Source: Thermoanaerobaculia bacterium (lineage in GTDB: Bacteria; Acidobacteriota; Thermoanaerobaculia; Multivoradales; UBA5704). From it: a DNA stretch of 6,263 bases. The notes below the pieces were generated by a model. It was not told where the DNA came from. It saw only the letters and a program-made list of their open reading frames with translations, and did no database searches. Both the position numbers and the translations under genes were made by a program. The stretch is from NCBI GenBank assembly GCA_025937035.1, contig JAICSG010000254.1, positions 1 through 6,263 of the forward strand. The letters are read 5' to 3'. Shown here piece by piece: positions 1 to 6,255 of the stretch; the first letter of the stretch is position 1; each line of letters starts with the position of its first letter.

Positions 1-453
1 CAGGGGCAGTTGCAGGGAGAGGTCGGGAGGGACCCAATTCCTCGCGGTGTAGGCGATCCTCAGCCGCGCGGGGCCGGACGGCAGGGAGGAGGCCGCGCGC
101 AGCGCTTCCTGATTCAGCTCCAGGAGGGGAGCCAGTTGGGGCCGCTGGACCTGGAGGGCGGCGGGACCGCGCTTGACCGTGGTGGTGAGGAAATTCCTCT
201 CGTCGGGTGAGAGCGCGAGCTGCCGGGCCGCTTTCTGGAGCCCGGCTCCGGCGTTGCCGGCCGGCAGGTCGGGCGGCTCGAAGCGTCCGGCGTCCAGGGG
301 ACCGGCGACCCGTTCGAGCCGGCCTTTCGCCAGGAAGTAGACCAGGAAGGGGAAGAGCAGGACCCCGGCCAGGACGACCACGGACAGGGCGATTACCCAC
401 CGGAGCCTCCGGCGGGGCGCGTCGGGAAAGGGAGCGTCGTCGATCGCTTCCAT
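1..453 (-). CDS. Membrane-anchored protein of unknown function, N-terminal part (cut by window edge)
   Basis: Reading the minus strand from the ATG at 453-451 gives an open frame of 151 codons with no stop before the left edge, so the C-terminus lies outside the window. Residues 1-18 are short, acidic then arginine-rich (RRRLR just before the membrane segment). Residues 19-42 form one strong hydrophobic helix. The remaining ~110 residues look like a soluble domain rich in Ala, Leu and Pro, with alternating amphipathic stretches. The positive charges on the N-terminal side predict a single-pass protein with its body outside the cytoplasm. No catalytic motif is visible. The pattern loosely resembles uncharacterised anchored proteins with Ala/Leu-rich helical ectodomains, but I do not recognise the family. 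There is no clear ribosome binding site before the ATG. It is divergent from the neighbouring Cys-rich gene. Confidence 0.72.
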   Translation of the reverse strand, partial: MEAIDDAPFPDAPRRRLRWVIALSVVVLAGVLLFPFLVYFLAKGRLERVAGPLDAGRFEPPDLPAGNAGAGLQKAARQLALSPDERNFLTTTVKRGPAALQVQRPQLAPLLELNQEALRAASSLPSGPARLRIAYTARNWVPPDLSLQLPL

Positions 454-519
454 TCGAGTGGCTGCAAGTATACAGGGCTGCCCTTCCCATTCCCCCGGCC
501 ATCTGTTACAAAGGCTTCA
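454..519. promoter_or_regulatory. Divergent intergenic region between the anchored protein and the Cys-rich protein genes
   Basis: This 66-base spacer must serve both outward-facing genes. On the minus strand the hexamer TATACT (472-467) matches the sigma-70 -10 consensus at 5 of 6 positions, but it would start transcription only about 7 bases before the ATG at 453 and has no clear -35 partner. On the plus strand TGTTACAAA (504-512) resembles an extended -10 that would give an almost leaderless transcript, but it overlaps the likely ribosome binding site of the 520 gene. Both promoter calls are weak. The spacer itself is certain. Confidence 0.35.
510..514 (+). promoter_or_regulatory. Probable ribosome binding site for the Cys-rich protein gene
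   Basis: AAAGG sits five bases upstream of the ATG at 520. It is a modest Shine-Dalgarno match, but it supports this start over the overlapping out-of-frame starts nearby. Confidence 0.45.
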
Positions 520-969
520 ATGGGCGACGATCAGAAGTACCGCCAGCGGGGATACAAGGATTCGGAGCGCCGCGACGAGCGCCCCCGGCCGGGTCTGCAA
601 GGGCCGCGCGAGAAGAAGGACGGGCCGCGCGGCCGTGGGCTTGGAGCGCCGACCGAGTCGGTCTTCCGCTGCGCCGCCTGCGGCGAGAAGCGGCCGATGA
701 TCCTGGGCGACGAGCCGCTCCCCGTGGACGCCACCTGCGCCAAGTGCGGCGCCGATCTCCATACCTGCTCGAACTGCGTGAATTTCGATACCTCGGTCCG
801 CTGGGAGTGCCGGAAGCACGAGGAGATCCCGGCGCGGGTCCCCAAGAAGCGGGACCGCAACGACTGCCCGCTCTTCACCCCGAAAATGGCTCAGGAGTTC
901 GGGAAGGATTCCGACAAGCCCTCCCCGGGGGATGCGCGGTCGGCGTTCGACGCGTTGTTCAAGTTTTAG
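520..969 (+). CDS. Eight-cysteine, probably zinc-binding protein of unknown function
   Basis: The protein has 149 residues. Residues 1-45 are highly charged and rich in Arg, Lys, Asp, Gly and Pro, so they are probably disordered. A first CxxC pair (C51, C54) and a second (C73, C76) make a classic four-cysteine zinc-ribbon spacing. A second cluster follows directly: C83, C86, C97 and C116, with H100 nearby. The stretch from H81 to the 'NDCPLF' segment resembles a small conserved cysteine module seen in many uncharacterised bacterial proteins (CxNC, then aromatic-Asp, then Cys, then Asn-x-Cys-x-x-Phe); this is from memory. There is no signal peptide or membrane segment, so it is probably cytoplasmic. 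Two structural zinc sites and a nucleic-acid or protein contact through the basic tail are plausible but not shown. It is convergent with the M20 peptidase gene, with one base between the stop codons. Confidence 0.85.
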   Translation: MGDDQKYRQRGYKDSERRDERPRPGLQGPREKKDGPRGRGLGAPTESVFRCAACGEKRPMILGDEPLPVDATCAKCGADLHTCSNCVNFDTSVRWECRKHEEIPARVPKKRDRNDCPLFTPKMAQEFGKDSDKPSPGDARSAFDALFKF

Positions 970-970
970 G

Positions 971-2431
971 TCACACCGCCCCATTCCGGATCAGCTGCGC
1001 GTAGAAGCGCACGATCTCGCCGTAGTTGGCGATCCCTACCCGTTCGTTGGTGCCGTGGATGCGCTTCAGGTCCGCCGGCTTCAGCCGCATGGGCACGAAG
1101 CGGTAGACGTTCGGGCTCAAGGACAGGTAGCGCTTGGTGTCCGTTCCCCCCGAGAGGAGGTTGGGGGAGACGACGGCGTTGGGGAAGGTCTGGGCCAGGG
1201 TGCGCTGGATCAGGGCGAATTCGGGCGCGCGGACGTCGGATTCCGGCGAGGGCTCGCTGTTGGCGTCTCCGATCGGGCTCACCCGGATGCCGGTCCCCAC
1301 GGTGTCGCGCACGTGCCGGAGGACGCTCTGGATGGTGTCTCCGGGCAGGATGCGGAAGTTGACCACGGCGCGGGCCTCGTGGGGGAGGACGTTCTCCTTG
1401 ATCCCGCCCTGGAAGATCGTGGGGGCCGTGGTGGTGCGGATGCGGGCGTTGGCGGCCGGATCGGCGGCGGCCTGCCTTTCGAGGAGCGGGCTGAAGAGCC
1501 AGAGGTTGGCGAGGATCACGCGGGGACCGAAGGGCATCTCGGGCGCCAGGTATTGATAGGAGCGCCGGGTGGCGCCTTCGATCCGCGCCGGCATCTGGTG
1601 ATTCTCGAGGCTCTCGACGGCGGCGGCGAGGGTGCCGATGGCGCTGTGGGTGGGCGGCATCGAGGAGTGCCCTCCCTCGCTCCGGGCCACCAGCTCGACG
1701 CTCAGATAGCCCTTTTCCGCCGTGCTCACCATGGCGGCTGGCCGCTTGAGGCCCGGGATGGCGTCCTCGGCGATGAGCCCGCCCTCGTCCAGGATGAAGT
1801 CCGGCTTCACGCCCCGTTGTGCCAAGAGCTTGGCGATCTCCGCCGCGCCGTTTTTGCCACCCACCTCCTCGTCGTGGCCGAAGGCGAAGTAGATCGTGCG
1901 ATCCGGTTGGAACCCTTTGCCCAGGAGCGTCTCGACGGCTTCGAGCAGGCCCAGCACGCCGACCTTGTCGTCGAGCGCGCCGCGCCCCCAGACCCAGGAG
2001 TCGTCCATGAAGCCGGAGAAGGCGGGATGGGTCCAGTCCTTCTCCGTGCCCGGCTCGACCGGCACCACGTCCTGGTGGGACATCAGCAGCACCGGCGGCA
2101 GCTCCGGCCGCCGTCCCTTCCAGGTGTAGAGCAGGCTGTAGCCGTTGACCACCTCGCGGGTGAGCGTGGCGTGGACCCTGGGGAAGCTCTGCTGGAGGTA
2201 CCGATGGAGCCCCTGGAACGCCGCGGCCTCCACGTTCGCCCCGCCCTCGTGCGAGACGGTGGGGAAGCGGATCGCCCCCGCCAGCCGTCCTGCCGCCGCG
2301 CGAGCGTCGATCGTGAGATCGGTGACCGGCGGCGCCTGGACCTGGTAGGACTTGACCAGGATCATCCGCAGGAGGAGGACGACGATCAGCAGGACCAGCA
2401 GGAAGCCGAGGACGGCGAGGATCTTTTTCAT
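971..2431 (-). CDS. Membrane-anchored M20-family metallopeptidase (PM20D1 / carboxypeptidase S-like)
   Basis: The protein has 486 residues, a normal length for the PM20D1/carboxypeptidase S branch of M20 zinc hydrolases, which cleave dipeptides or N-acyl amino acids. Residues 4-26 form a hydrophobic N-terminal helix after MKK, with no obvious signal-peptidase site, so it looks like an uncleaved anchor placing the enzyme outside the membrane. The dinuclear metal site is complete: H119 in SHQDVVP, bridging D154 in GRGALDDK, catalytic base E188 and ligand E189 in GHDEE, D215 in DEGG, and H459 in the C-terminal RIHGTNE. H255 in the GGHSS motif belongs to the inserted dimerisation domain (about 235-350). 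The ATG overlaps the stop of the upstream amidase gene (ATGA), and a weak AAGG lies four bases before it, so translation is probably coupled. The exact substrate cannot be read from the sequence: dipeptides, N-acyl amino acids or other amides are all possible. Confidence 0.93.
   Translation of the reverse strand: MKKILAVLGFLLVLLIVVLLLRMILVKSYQVQAPPVTDLTIDARAAAGRLAGAIRFPTVSHEGGANVEAAAFQGLHRYLQQSFPRVHATLTREVVNGYSLLYTWKGRRPELPPVLLMSHQDVVPVEPGTEKDWTHPAFSGFMDDSWVWGRGALDDKVGVLGLLEAVETLLGKGFQPDRTIYFAFGHDEEVGGKNGAAEIAKLLAQRGVKPDFILDEGGLIAEDAIPGLKRPAAMVSTAEKGYLSVELVARSEGGHSSMPPTHSAIGTLAAAVESLENHQMPARIEGATRRSYQYLAPEMPFGPRVILANLWLFSPLLERQAAADPAANARIRTTTAPTIFQGGIKENVLPHEARAVVNFRILPGDTIQSVLRHVRDTVGTGIRVSPIGDANSEPSPESDVRAPEFALIQRTLAQTFPNAVVSPNLLSGGTDTKRYLSLSPNVYRFVPMRLKPADLKRIHGTNERVGIANYGEIVRFYAQLIRNGAV
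2428..2431 (-). other. ATGA stop/start overlap of the amidase and M20 peptidase genes
   Basis: On the minus strand the four bases ATGA contain both the peptidase ATG (2431-2429) and the amidase TGA (2430-2428). This arrangement is typical of translational coupling inside an operon. The peptidase has only a weak AAGG (2439-2436) of its own, which fits re-initiation by ribosomes finishing the amidase. Confidence 0.9.
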
Positions 2432-4092
2432 GAGGCCTTGAGATCCGCCGTCGGCAAAAACCGCGGCGCCTTCCGCACCTTCGTCGCAGCCTCGAAGGCA
2501 TAGGCGAATTTGATCAGCCTGGGCTCGTCCCAGGCCCTGCCGATGAACGAGATTCCCAGCGGGAGGCCGAAGACGAAGCCGGCGGGGACGGTGATGCTCG
2601 GGTAGCCGGCCACGGCGGCGAGCGAGGAGCTGCCGCCGGTCTCCGAATCGCCGTTGACGAGGTCGATCAGCCAGGCAGGGCCGCCGGTGGGGGCCACCAG
2701 GGCATCCAGCTTGTGCTGGGCCAGCATGGCGTCGATCCCCAGCTTGCGGGAGTGGAGGCGGCAGGTCGCGAGCGCCTTCTTGTAGGCCGGGTCGGTGAGC
2801 GGCCCCTTGGCCTCGGCCTGCAGGAAGATCTCCTGGCCGAAATAGGGCATCACCCGGTCCCGGTGGCGCTCGTTGAAGTCGATCACCTCTTTGAGAGTGT
2901 GGACCGGGGCCTTGGGCCCGAGGTCCGCGAGATAGCGGTTGAGGTCCGCCTTGAGCTCGTAGAGCAGCACCGCGAATTCGCTCTCGCCGGTCTTCCCCTC
3001 CGCGAGGTCCTTGACCGGATCGACGATCGTGGCTCCCGCCGAGCTCATCGCCGCCAGGGCCTCGGTGAGCATGGCGTTGGTCAGCGGATTCTTTTCGAGC
3101 GAGCGGGGATGGACGACGCCGATCCGCGCGCCTTTCAACCCGTTGGGATCGAGGAATTTGGTGTAGTCGGTCAGCGCCTTGCCGCGGCTCGGCAGGGTGG
3201 CCGCGTCGCGCTCGTCCACGCCGGTCATGGCGCCCAGGAGGATGGCGGCGTCGGCCACGGTGCGGGCCATGGGGCCGAGGGTGTCCTGGGTGTGGGAGAT
3301 GGGGATGACCCCGGAGCGGCTGAGCAGGCCCACGGTCGGCTTGATGCCCACGATGCCGCAGATCGAGGAGGGGGAGACGATCGAGCCGTCGGTCTCCGAG
3401 CCCACGGCGGCGGCGCAGAGGTTGGCCGAGGCCGCCACCGCCGAGCCCGAGCTGGAGCCGGAGGGGTCACGGTCGAGGGCATAAGGGTTGCGGCACTGCC
3501 CGCCGCGGCTGCTCCAGCCGCTGCTGGAGCGGGTGGAGCGGATGTTGGCCCACTCGGAGAGGTTCGCCTTGCCGAGGAGGATCGCCCCGGCCTCGCGCAG
3601 GCGGGCGGCCACGAAGGAGTCCCGGGCGGGGATCGAGCCTTCGAGGGACAGCGAGCCGGCGGTGGTGGTCATCCGGTCCGCGGTCGCGATGTTGTCCTTG
3701 ATCAGGATCGGAATCCCGTGCAGAGGCCCGCGGGGTCCCTTGGCGCGCCGCTCGGCGTCGAGCGCGTCGGCGATGGCCAGCGCCTCGGGGTTGACCTCGA
3801 TCACCGCCCGCAGCTCCGGGCCCTTGACGTTCAGCTCGTCGATGCGGGCGAGGTACTTCTCGGTGATCGAGCGCGCGGTCTCCTTGCCCGATCGCATGGC
3901 TTGGGCGAACCCGGCGAGGGTCACCTCCTCGAGCTCGAAGGGCGCCGGAGAGGTTGAGCCCGGAGCGGCGGAAGCGGGTGCTGCGGGGGAGAGCAGAGGT
4001 CCGGCCGCGGCGAGCGCGCCGCTGGCGAGACCCGCCTTCATCAGAGCGCGGCGCGTCCAGGCGCTGGTGAAGCCGTCGTCCTGTTCTTTCAA
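2428..4092 (-). CDS. Tat-exported amidase-signature family hydrolase
   Basis: The protein has 554 residues and hydrolyses a carboxamide bond by the Ser-cisSer-Lys mechanism of the amidase signature family. All three catalytic residues are present: K132 in the GIPILIKDN segment, cis-Ser S214 in the SGSSSGSA loop, and nucleophile S237 in SETDGSIVSPSS. The N-terminus carries a twin-arginine export signal (TRRALMK, residues 13-19), then an Ala/Leu hydrophobic stretch to about 35 and an Ala-rich likely cleavage region near 40-43, so the mature enzyme should act in the periplasm or outside the cell. The start is TTG at 4092-4090, chosen because a strong GAGGAG lies six bases upstream and because the next methionine (M18) falls inside the Tat motif. 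It lies 28 bases after the transporter gene and overlaps the peptidase gene by four bases. The substrate is unknown. GatA, which amidates tRNA, is unlikely because this protein is exported and no GatB or GatC gene is nearby. Confidence 0.93.
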   Translation of the reverse strand: MKEQDDGFTSAWTRRALMKAGLASGALAAAGPLLSPAAPASAAPGSTSPAPFELEEVTLAGFAQAMRSGKETARSITEKYLARIDELNVKGPELRAVIEVNPEALAIADALDAERRAKGPRGPLHGIPILIKDNIATADRMTTTAGSLSLEGSIPARDSFVAARLREAGAILLGKANLSEWANIRSTRSSSGWSSRGGQCRNPYALDRDPSGSSSGSAVAASANLCAAAVGSETDGSIVSPSSICGIVGIKPTVGLLSRSGVIPISHTQDTLGPMARTVADAAILLGAMTGVDERDAATLPSRGKALTDYTKFLDPNGLKGARIGVVHPRSLEKNPLTNAMLTEALAAMSSAGATIVDPVKDLAEGKTGESEFAVLLYELKADLNRYLADLGPKAPVHTLKEVIDFNERHRDRVMPYFGQEIFLQAEAKGPLTDPAYKKALATCRLHSRKLGIDAMLAQHKLDALVAPTGGPAWLIDLVNGDSETGGSSSLAAVAGYPSITVPAGFVFGLPLGISFIGRAWDEPRLIKFAYAFEAATKVRKAPRFLPTADLKAS

Positions 4093-4098
4093 GATTTT

Positions 4099-4104
4099 CT
4101 CCTC
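4099..4104 (-). promoter_or_regulatory. Strong ribosome binding site fixing the TTG start of the amidase
   Basis: The minus strand reads GAGGAG, then six bases, then TTG. No ATG or GTG in the same frame is equally placed, so this site decides the start and keeps the whole Tat signal in the protein. It lies in the 28-base gap after the transporter stop codon. Confidence 0.8.
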
Positions 4105-4120
4105 GGATGCCGATGCTATC

Positions 4121-5380
4121 TCAAAAGACGAGCATCCCCACCGCGGCGGCGAACATGAGCAGGGCCGTCAGGCCCACCAGGCCTTGAGCCAGCTTCGAGC
4201 TCGGCTGGCCCAGCATGGTGACCGAATCCGTGGCGACGATCAGGATGCCGACCAGCAGGAAGGGGGCGAGCAGGCCGTTGATGATGGCCGACCAGAAGAG
4301 GATGCGGATGGCGTTGACCTTGAAGAAGTCCAGCACGACGCCGGCCGCCGTGGAGAGAATGACGATCGAATAGAACCCGCGCGCCCGCCAGAGCTTCTGA
4401 TCGAGCCCCTGGCGCCAGCGGAAGGTGTCGGCGACGGCGTAGGCGGCCGAGCCGGAGAGGGTCGGGATGGCCAGGAATCCCACGCCGAAGATGCCGATCG
4501 TATAGAGGGAGGCGGCGAAGTCGCCGGCCAGCGGCCGCAGGGCCGAGGCGGCCTCGCTCGAGGATTGGATTTGGGTGAGCCCATGGGCGTGGAGGGTCAG
4601 CGCCGTGGTGAGGATCACGAAGAACATCACCACGTTGGAGGAGAAGGTGCCGAACCCCACGTCGAACACCCGGTCCTGGAGCTCCCCCGGGGTCGCCCCC
4701 TCGCGGCGGACGAGCGTGGTGCGGCCGATGGATTTCTCCTCTTCCACCTCCTGCGAGGTCTGCCAGAAGAAGAGATAGGGGCTGATCGTGGTGCCCAGCA
4801 GGGCGACGAGGGTGGACCAGCCCTCCTTGGTCCGCGGCAGGGAAGGGGTGAACGTGTCGTGGAGGACCTTCCCCCAGTCCGGACGGAGGAGCAGCGCCGT
4901 GACCACGTAGGCGCAGAGGACCAGGGCCAGCCACTTGAGGACGTTGGCGATCCCGCGGTAGGGAAGCGCGATGGTGGCCACCACGATGAGGATGGCGAAC
5001 AGGGTGACGAAGTAATGGGAGCTGAGGCCGGTGAGCATCCCCGCGGCGTCGGCCATGCCGGCCAGGTCCGCGGCCACGTTGAGGCTGTTGGCCGCGAGCA
5101 GGCTGAGCACGACGAGGATGAGGAGCCAGCGCGGGAAGCGGTCGCGCAGGACGTGGGCCAGCCCCTTGCCGGTAACCATACCGATGCGCGCGCACATCAT
5201 CTGGACCACCGCCATCAGGGGCCAGGTGAGGAGGGCCGTCCAGAGGAAGGCGGTGCCAAACTGGGCTCCCGCGATGGAGTAGGTGGCAATGCCCGACGGA
5301 TCGTCGTCCGCCGCGCCGGTGACCACGCCTGGACCGAGCGCCGCGAAGAACCGGCGGACGGGATGCTTCGCCTTGGCCAT
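4121..5380 (-). CDS. Nramp-family (SLC11-like) metal transporter with a non-classical metal site
   Basis: The protein has 419 residues, almost all hydrophobic, with about eleven membrane helices (roughly 13-35, 42-66, 86-109, 122-140, 143-166, 187-206, 243-265, 289-312, 334-351, 357-383 and 398-418), matching the LeuT-fold Nramp architecture. The TM1 region reads GAADDDPSGIATYS, equivalent to the family's DPGN motif. After TM2, GKGLAHVLRDRFP matches the Nramp GKxL...RDRFP segment. The TM6 region reads GTTISPY where classical Mn/Fe carriers have GATVMPH. D27 of the metal site is kept, but the Asn becomes G30, the Met becomes S200 and the His becomes Y202. It is therefore a divergent branch of the family, and Mn/Fe import should not be assumed. 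An AGGGAG (5391-5386) lies five bases before the ATG. It is the first gene of the predicted three-gene operon. Confidence 0.9.
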   Translation of the reverse strand: MAKAKHPVRRFFAALGPGVVTGAADDDPSGIATYSIAGAQFGTAFLWTALLTWPLMAVVQMMCARIGMVTGKGLAHVLRDRFPRWLLILVVLSLLAANSLNVAADLAGMADAAGMLTGLSSHYFVTLFAILIVVATIALPYRGIANVLKWLALVLCAYVVTALLLRPDWGKVLHDTFTPSLPRTKEGWSTLVALLGTTISPYLFFWQTSQEVEEEKSIGRTTLVRREGATPGELQDRVFDVGFGTFSSNVVMFFVILTTALTLHAHGLTQIQSSSEAASALRPLAGDFAASLYTIGIFGVGFLAIPTLSGSAAYAVADTFRWRQGLDQKLWRARGFYSIVILSTAAGVVLDFFKVNAIRILFWSAIINGLLAPFLLVGILIVATDSVTMLGQPSSKLAQGLVGLTALLMFAAAVGMLVF

Positions 5381-5425
5381 GGAGTCTCCCTGGAAGCGAG
5401 CGCCTGCTGTCCGCAGAGTCTACAC

Positions 5426-5454
5426 TTCCCGGCCCCAGGGCCCAGGCGTATCAT
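5426..5454 (+). promoter_or_regulatory. Weak candidate sigma-70 promoter for the secreted-protein gene
   Basis: TATCAT at 5449-5454 matches the -10 consensus at five of six positions, and its spacing would place the start of transcription near 5461, giving a leader of about 18 bases. The hexamer 17 bases upstream, TTCCCG, is a poor -35. It could be a chance match. Confidence 0.22.
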
Positions 5455-5466
5455 GCGGGGATCTCT

Positions 5467-5472
5467 GGAGGA
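5467..5472 (+). promoter_or_regulatory. Ribosome binding site of the secreted-protein gene
   Basis: GGAGGA, a near-perfect Shine-Dalgarno sequence, ends six bases before the ATG at 5479 and fixes that start. Confidence 0.8.
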
Positions 5473-5478
5473 ATCCCG

Positions 5479-6255
5479 ATGAATCGGCGCCGCGTCTCAG
5501 CTCTCGTCCTGACCTGTGTGCTCTCTCTCGGATGGACGGCCGCCGCGCCGCCGTCCCCGAAGGCCGCTCCCGAGCTCACGCCGGACCGGGTCCATTTCAA
5601 TCTCCAGGGTCTGGCGGAGAAGGCGCCCGGCGAGATGAGGCCGGGGGTCCCTTGGGAGGAGGACGCGGAGCCGGGGCTGACCACGGAGCCGCCGAGCGTG
5701 CGGTTCGATCTGGGCGACAAGGGCACCGGGACCGTGGGTTTCCGGCAACTGGTGGTCTATCCCGCGCCAGCCTTCCGCGAGCTGTTCCTGAAGGCGGGGA
5801 TGGAAAAGGGGAACCCGATCGACGTCCTCGGCAACCTGATCAAGAGCGGGTCCACGACCTTGAACGGGGAGATCCCCATCCTGCCGCGGATCGAGGCCGT
5901 GCAGATCCTCAGGGCCCGGATCAAGCACCTCTCCTTCCATGGCGGCAAGGGGGTCGCGTTCCTCACCGCCTACGCGCAGGAGCCGATCCCCGTGGGCAAT
6001 GACTCCCTCGTCTACACCTTCCAGGGCCTGACCGACGACGGCCGCTACTGGGTGGCCCTCTACTATCCGGTCGCCGCCTCCGTCTTGCCCAAGGCCGCCG
6101 CGGAAAGCCCCGAGCTCAAGAACGTGACAGCCTTCGAGGAGCACTTCGGCGTCTACATCGAGAAGACCGCGCGAGCCCTGGAAGACCCCAAGACCGTCTT
6201 CACCCCCGATCTGGAGAAGTTGGACGCGCTGGTGCGGTCGATCGAGATCCGGTGA
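5479..6255 (+). CDS. Secreted protein of unknown function with a Tyr/Phe-rich conserved-looking core
   Basis: The protein has 258 residues. It begins MNRRR followed by a hydrophobic stretch to about residue 20 and an Ala-rich cleavage region near TAAA-PP (21-23), a typical Sec signal peptide. C13 lies inside the hydrophobic core and does not make a good lipobox. Residues 24-70 are Pro- and Glu-rich and probably flexible. The compact part is about 85-205. It includes a segment around 150-170 (LSFHGGKGVAFLTAYAQ) and a later one around 176-197 (SLVYTFQGLTDDGRY, then WVALYYPV) that look like beta strands of a conserved domain. I have an impression of similar segments in uncharacterised secreted proteins and lipoproteins of other bacteria, but I cannot name the family. 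A charged helix with no anchor makes up the C-terminus. There is no catalytic motif. It is divergent from the transporter operon, so shared regulation is possible. Confidence 0.87.
   Translation: MNRRRVSALVLTCVLSLGWTAAAPPSPKAAPELTPDRVHFNLQGLAEKAPGEMRPGVPWEEDAEPGLTTEPPSVRFDLGDKGTGTVGFRQLVVYPAPAFRELFLKAGMEKGNPIDVLGNLIKSGSTTLNGEIPILPRIEAVQILRARIKHLSFHGGKGVAFLTAYAQEPIPVGNDSLVYTFQGLTDDGRYWVALYYPVAASVLPKAAAESPELKNVTAFEEHFGVYIEKTARALEDPKTVFTPDLEKLDALVRSIEIR

Larger units (their letters stand above)
5381..5478. promoter_or_regulatory. Divergent promoter region of the transporter operon and the secreted-protein gene
   Basis: These 98 bases lie between two outward-facing genes, each with a good ribosome binding site, and so probably hold both promoters. 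The middle (about 5429-5446) is a run of G and C with two near copies of GCCCAGG. I see no clear metal-regulator operator such as a long AT-rich palindrome. The promoter for the minus-strand operon cannot be picked reliably: TAGACT (5424-5419) is a 4-of-6 match to the -10 consensus with no convincing -35. Confidence 0.5.

Noticed and set aside
207..1004. 265-codon plus-strand frame overlapping the Cys-rich gene
   Set aside because: It spans the start of the minus-strand anchored protein and the Cys-rich gene in another frame, is dominated by Arg, Pro and Gly, and has no supporting ribosome binding site.
966..2501. Second minus-strand frame of 511 codons within the peptidase gene
   Set aside because: It is the frame-shifted shadow of the peptidase: same strand, Arg/Pro/Gly-rich, no motif. 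The overlapping frame holds the full M20 active site.
932..2503. 523-codon plus-strand open frame
   Set aside because: It lies antisense to the M20 peptidase gene, which has all its metal ligands. The translated product is repetitive in Gly, Asp, Arg and Val with no motif, and its start lies inside the Cys-rich gene.
2713..3957. 414-codon plus-strand open frame
   Set aside because: It is antisense to the catalytic core of the amidase gene, and its product is Gly/Ala/Arg-rich with no recognisable domain.
2428..4092. Amidase as GatA, the glutamyl-tRNA amidotransferase subunit
   Set aside because: It has a Tat export signal, an extended N-terminus and no gatB or gatC next to it. It instead sits with an exported-type peptidase.
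5429..5446. G/C-rich block as a possible terminator or operator
   Set aside because: The two GCCCAGG-like copies are direct, not a clean inverted repeat, and no T-run follows. It is too short and too G/C-biased to call an operator.
3488..5482. 664-codon plus-strand open frame
   Set aside because: It runs antisense across the amidase start and the whole transporter gene, both of which have clear family motifs. Its translation is low-complexity and rich in Arg, Glu, Gly and His, typical of antisense shadows in high-GC DNA.
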